Assembly: GCA_963978545.1 (NCBI GenBank)
Contig: OZ021732.1
Coordinates: forward strand, 64,363,214 to 64,427,213
Source of the DNA: Linyphia triangularis
Lineage: Eukaryota; Arthropoda; Arachnida; Araneae; Linyphiidae
DNA length: 64,000 nt
Direction of reading: 5' to 3'
Shown here piece after piece: positions 61,536 to 64,000 of the stretch. Each line of letters starts with the position of its first letter. Position 1 is the first letter of the stretch. Under the pieces are notes generated by a model. It ran no database searches and was not told the DNA's origin. It worked only from the letters and a program-made list of their open reading frames with translations. Both the position numbers and the translations under genes were made by a program.

Positions 61536-61596
61536 CCGGTACGGATTCTGCGCCAAGGTGATTTTTGCCAAAAATGGTACGCAGAATCCGTACTGG
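61536..61596. repeat. Inverted repeat with 17-bp arms
   Basis: CCGGTACGGATTCTGCG and CGCAGAATCCGTACTGG, one mismatch, 27-nt loop, between the SWIM/YqaJ-like exon and the THAP ORF. Confidence 0.85.
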
Positions 61597-61656
61597 CCTT
61601 TGAATTTTAACCCATTACTTTGCCCTTGATGTTTACAAAAATTTAGAATAGCTTTT

Positions 61657-61923
61657 CTAATATATAGCTTGTTTTAAACTTAACACCAAACATTCTTTAA
61701 TTTTCATAATATAAAAATTATCATAAATGTAACTTTCTGAAAAATGATCTTTACAAACATAACGTACAGTCTTTGTCGACAGTGGCATATTCTTCACCGC
61801 TTGGCACCACTTTTTTCGAGTATTTTCATTCCGTGGTACGTAAATGAAAATTTTGTCAGGAGTTGTTATGGTTGTGCTTTTGCACATTGGCACGATAAAA
61901 TATTTGTAGAAAACGTTAGACAT
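61657..61923 (-). CDS. THAP-domain ORF lacking its first zinc ligand
   Basis: 88 codons from the Met at 61923 (an in-frame Met seven codons upstream gives 95). THAP domains are C2CH zinc fingers, C-x2-4-C-x35-50-C-x2-H, that bind DNA and occur in P-element-like transposases and host regulators. Visible here are Cys14, Trp39, Cys57 and His60 (YVCKDHF), preceded by IVPMCKSTTITTPDKIFIYV. The position of the first Cys (C-x4-C in relatives) is Phe9, so the site is incomplete. The C-terminal AVPTIF-like box is absent. It is either a decayed transposon-derived gene or the first exon of one. CACGTG and CCGCCACG lie about 100 bp upstream. Confidence 0.65.
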   Translation of the reverse strand: MSNVFYKYFIVPMCKSTTITTPDKIFIYVPRNENTRKKWCQAVKNMPLSTKTVRYVCKDHFSESYIYDNFYIMKIKECLVLSLKQAIY

Positions 61924-62525
61924 TTTAAGAAAAAAATCAATCAAATAACCTCAAAAACAAAATGACGAGAAGACAAGTATTTGAAATTTCCACGATAACA
62001 ACGTTTTAACAGCCGCAACCGCCACGTGACCTATAGAGATATTTTGGATGCGGTGAAGTCACAATGGAGTCGCAAAAAAAAAAGGTCCGTTTTCCCGCGA
62101 AAATCTGACAGGAAAACTTAAAATGCAAATTAAAAGTAAAAAAAGCGTGGAAAATAGAAATTTTTGTGTTAATGGTCATTTCGAGACATTTAGAATCGAA
62201 TAAAAAAAATAAAAAAAAAAAAAATGCGGGAATTGTCCATTTAGCCAATCTTGTGCCATTAAAATCCATGCAACAAACCAATAGCAATTTGATTGAATTG
62301 AAAAGCGGCCTCTTAGTGACAATGCTAGCTCTCCCAAAATTTGAATCAGTGTAATTTTATCTACAAGGAATAAATTTCAGATGCGATTAGATCACTGCAA
62401 GTTGGTTTATTCGTATTCCGTCCGCAGCTCAGCGATAATAGAAGCGTGCAAAGTGGCCTTTTAATGATGGTGACAGACACTACTTTTTATTTCAAATGTT
62501 AGTAGAACATTTTTTTGTCGTTGAG
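61924..62525. other. Upstream of the THAP ORF; no other gene seen
   Basis: ACCGCCACGTGACC at about 62017-62030 is an E-box in a GC-richer spot and could serve as the minus-strand promoter. A runs at 62073 and 62205. Confidence 0.35.
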
Positions 62526-62748
62526 TCCTCGGTAGTATAGTGGTCAATACAAAGAACTTAAAACTATAAGATGGCAAGCTTCGCCGATACGTAAGTGCTG
62601 CCATCTCGTGGATTTTCCAAGTTGAGAGCACAAAACTTTCGCCAAATTGCTCCGATTTCCAGACATGCGCAGAGCTTTATTCTTACCTTAGGCGTCAGTA
62701 TCCCCGCCTGTCACGCGGGAGACCAAGGTTCGATTCCCCGCCGGGGAG
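62526..62748 (+). pseudogene. tRNA-Asp(GTC) gene split by a 147-bp insertion
   Basis: 62526-62546 (TCCTCGG, then AGTATAGTGGTCA) plus 62698-62748 add up to 72 nt, the usual tRNA-Asp length. The acceptor arm pairs 7/7 with one G-T, the discriminator is G, and the anticodon loop CTGTCAC gives GTC. The T-stem CAAGG/CCCCG has two mismatches. The D-loop is interrupted by 62547-62693, flanked by GTCA on both sides. A canonical tRNA intron lies after position 37, so this is not one. A T run (Pol III terminator) follows at 62752. Confidence 0.85.
62547..62693. mobile_element. 147-bp insert in the tRNA-Asp D-loop
   Basis: Bordered by GTCA (62543-62546 and 62694-62697). Inside, AGATGGCA (62569-62576) and TGCCATCT (62599-62606) form an inverted repeat. 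No family recognised and no terminal inverted repeat seen. Confidence 0.6.
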
Positions 62749-63194
62749 GGCTTTTTTTTTGTACTTCCTATGAAAATTTTTTCCACAACAGCTGAAATTT
62801 TTTTTGCAAATTTAATTATACTATATAATTTTTTAAGATGTACATTTATATTCAATTCTTCACTTTCGCAATTAAAACAAGTGGTTTATATTGGCATTAA
62901 TAATTTCTTTATACCTAACAAAAATCAATAAACACAAAGTAAAAAAAAATTTAAAAAATGCCAATTTAAAATGATATATATTAAGGTGTGTGTGAAAGCA
63001 AGCCCTATTTAAAGAGAATTTGATCCATTTCTTTAGCCTATTAAAGACGTATGGACATTTTAAGCATGAATAACAATTCATGGCTCATAATAATTCAGAC
63101 TACCAGAATACATGCACTTGATAAGAAATCATACATGCAGTACTAGACTGAAATAAATTAACAAAAAATTCTATAAAACAAAGAGTATATAAAA
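62749..63194. other. AT-rich spacer, nothing recognised
   Basis: Begins with a T run; otherwise only short open frames. Confidence 0.5.
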
Positions 63195-63750
63195 GAAGTG
63201 GATCTATAGAAAGCTACTTAATATAGGCATAGAGCTCTGAAATTTTTAACATCAGTAGTTTTGGCCTTCTAATTAAACCTTTGAAAGACAAAATGTTACG
63301 ATTTTTTTAATTTTTTTTTACAAAACTAGGGCTACAGCTCCATTTTCAATATAAGTAGCTTTAGCCTTCTAATTAGAATTTTGGAAGACAGAATGTCAAA
63401 CATTTAATGAGTTTTTTTAAATAATAATAATAAAAAATAAAATTACAGATATCTAATAGGGTTACAGCTCCAAAATTTTCAACACATGCAGTTTTGGCCT
63501 TCTAATTGGACTTTTGACAAACAGAATGTTAAAATTTTAATTATTTTTTTTCAAAGCGACTTTGAATAGGAACAGAGTTCTGAAATTTTCAACACAAGTA
63601 GTTTTGGGATTCTAATTGGACTTCTGGCAAACATGAAGTTAACATTTTTATTGATTTTTTTTAATTAATATTTTTACAATGAGACTTCTAATAGGCCTAG
63701 AATTCTGAAATTAAAAAAAAAGTAGTTTTGGCCTTCTAATTTTGCTTTTC
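63195..63750. repeat. Degenerate tandem repeat of about 115 bp, five units
   Basis: Each unit holds TTCTAATA/ATATAGG..., A(G/C)AG(C/T)TC..AAATTTTCAACA, AGTAGTTTTGGCCTTCTAATT and GACAAA.GTTA. Related units occur at 56170-56345 inside the intron 9 element. Confidence 0.85.
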
Positions 63751-63810
63751 ATAAACACATCAAAATATTCTCAGAGGGGTGAGGGTTGTATTAACGGAGA
63801 CAATTAATTT

Positions 63811-63923
63811 TTAGCGAGTGAAGCGAGCGTATGCTTGCACAGCAATGAACCTTTTAGCAAGCAAAGCTAGCCCATGCCTGCGCAGCAATGAACCTTCCAG
63901 CGAGCGAAGCGAGCCTGTGCTTT
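63811..63923. repeat. AGCGAGTGAAGCGAGC tandem repeat
   Basis: Three units with CAGC(G/A)A(T/C)GAACCTTTTAGC between them; the same unit appears once at about 56100-56145. With the block before it, this is probably the interior of a larger relative of the intron 9 element, cut by the window end. Confidence 0.8.
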
Positions 63924-64000
63924 CTTATAGGGAATGAAGAATTAAATGGCTGGTTTATCAAGAAAGTGAAATTCAATTTAATTTTTAAATTGTCATAAAT

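Overview
The window is strongly AT-rich eukaryotic DNA: split genes with GT-AG introns, tRNA-derived SINEs, microsatellites and many DNA transposons. Protein relics (a THAP domain, a ZMYM1-type hAT transposase tail, a first exon that looks like a SWIM/YqaJ-type gene) and the style of the Axin gene suggest an arthropod, most likely an arachnid. The taxon is inference; no diagnostic marker is present.

The one clear host gene is Axin, the scaffold of the Wnt/beta-catenin destruction complex, on the + strand. Its complete coding sequence can be read as 11 exons from ATG 25491 to TGA 57452: 2418 nt and 805 codons. All splice junctions are GT-AG and all phases join. The order is tankyrase-binding motif, RGS domain, serine-rich linker, GSK3-binding helix, beta-catenin-binding helix, low-complexity middle and C-terminal DIX domain. 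A splice acceptor 61 bp before the ATG shows that at least one 5' non-coding exon lies upstream; I could not place it.

Layout. 1-25.4 kb: no convincing host exon; SINEs, an 8-bp-TSD hAT inside a foldback element (2.5-4.3 kb), a dispersed repeat (6.3-7.0 kb), a hairpin repeat (21.1 kb) and several GC-richer unique islands. 25.4-57.5 kb: Axin. Introns 5 (13.4 kb), 7 and 8 hold deep nests of transposons whose order of arrival can be read from target-site duplications. 57.5-60.1 kb: long 3' UTR with several AATAAA signals. 60.1-64 kb: a first coding exon of a SWIM/YqaJ-like gene (+), a THAP-domain ORF (-), a tRNA-Asp gene split in its D-loop by a 147-bp insert, and a tandem-repeat block running off the end.

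The most unusual signal is a group of CAG-ended elements, at least six in this window, with 5-7 bp target-site duplications. Their tips are inverted, but the arrays of short family-specific motifs next to the tips lie in the same orientation at both ends. A second is a gene-bearing module seen twice (33.2 and 61.1 kb), once decayed inside a TIR element and once with an open first exon, each with a TGACGTCA site about 165 bp upstream. No CRISPR, rRNA or intact transposase was found.
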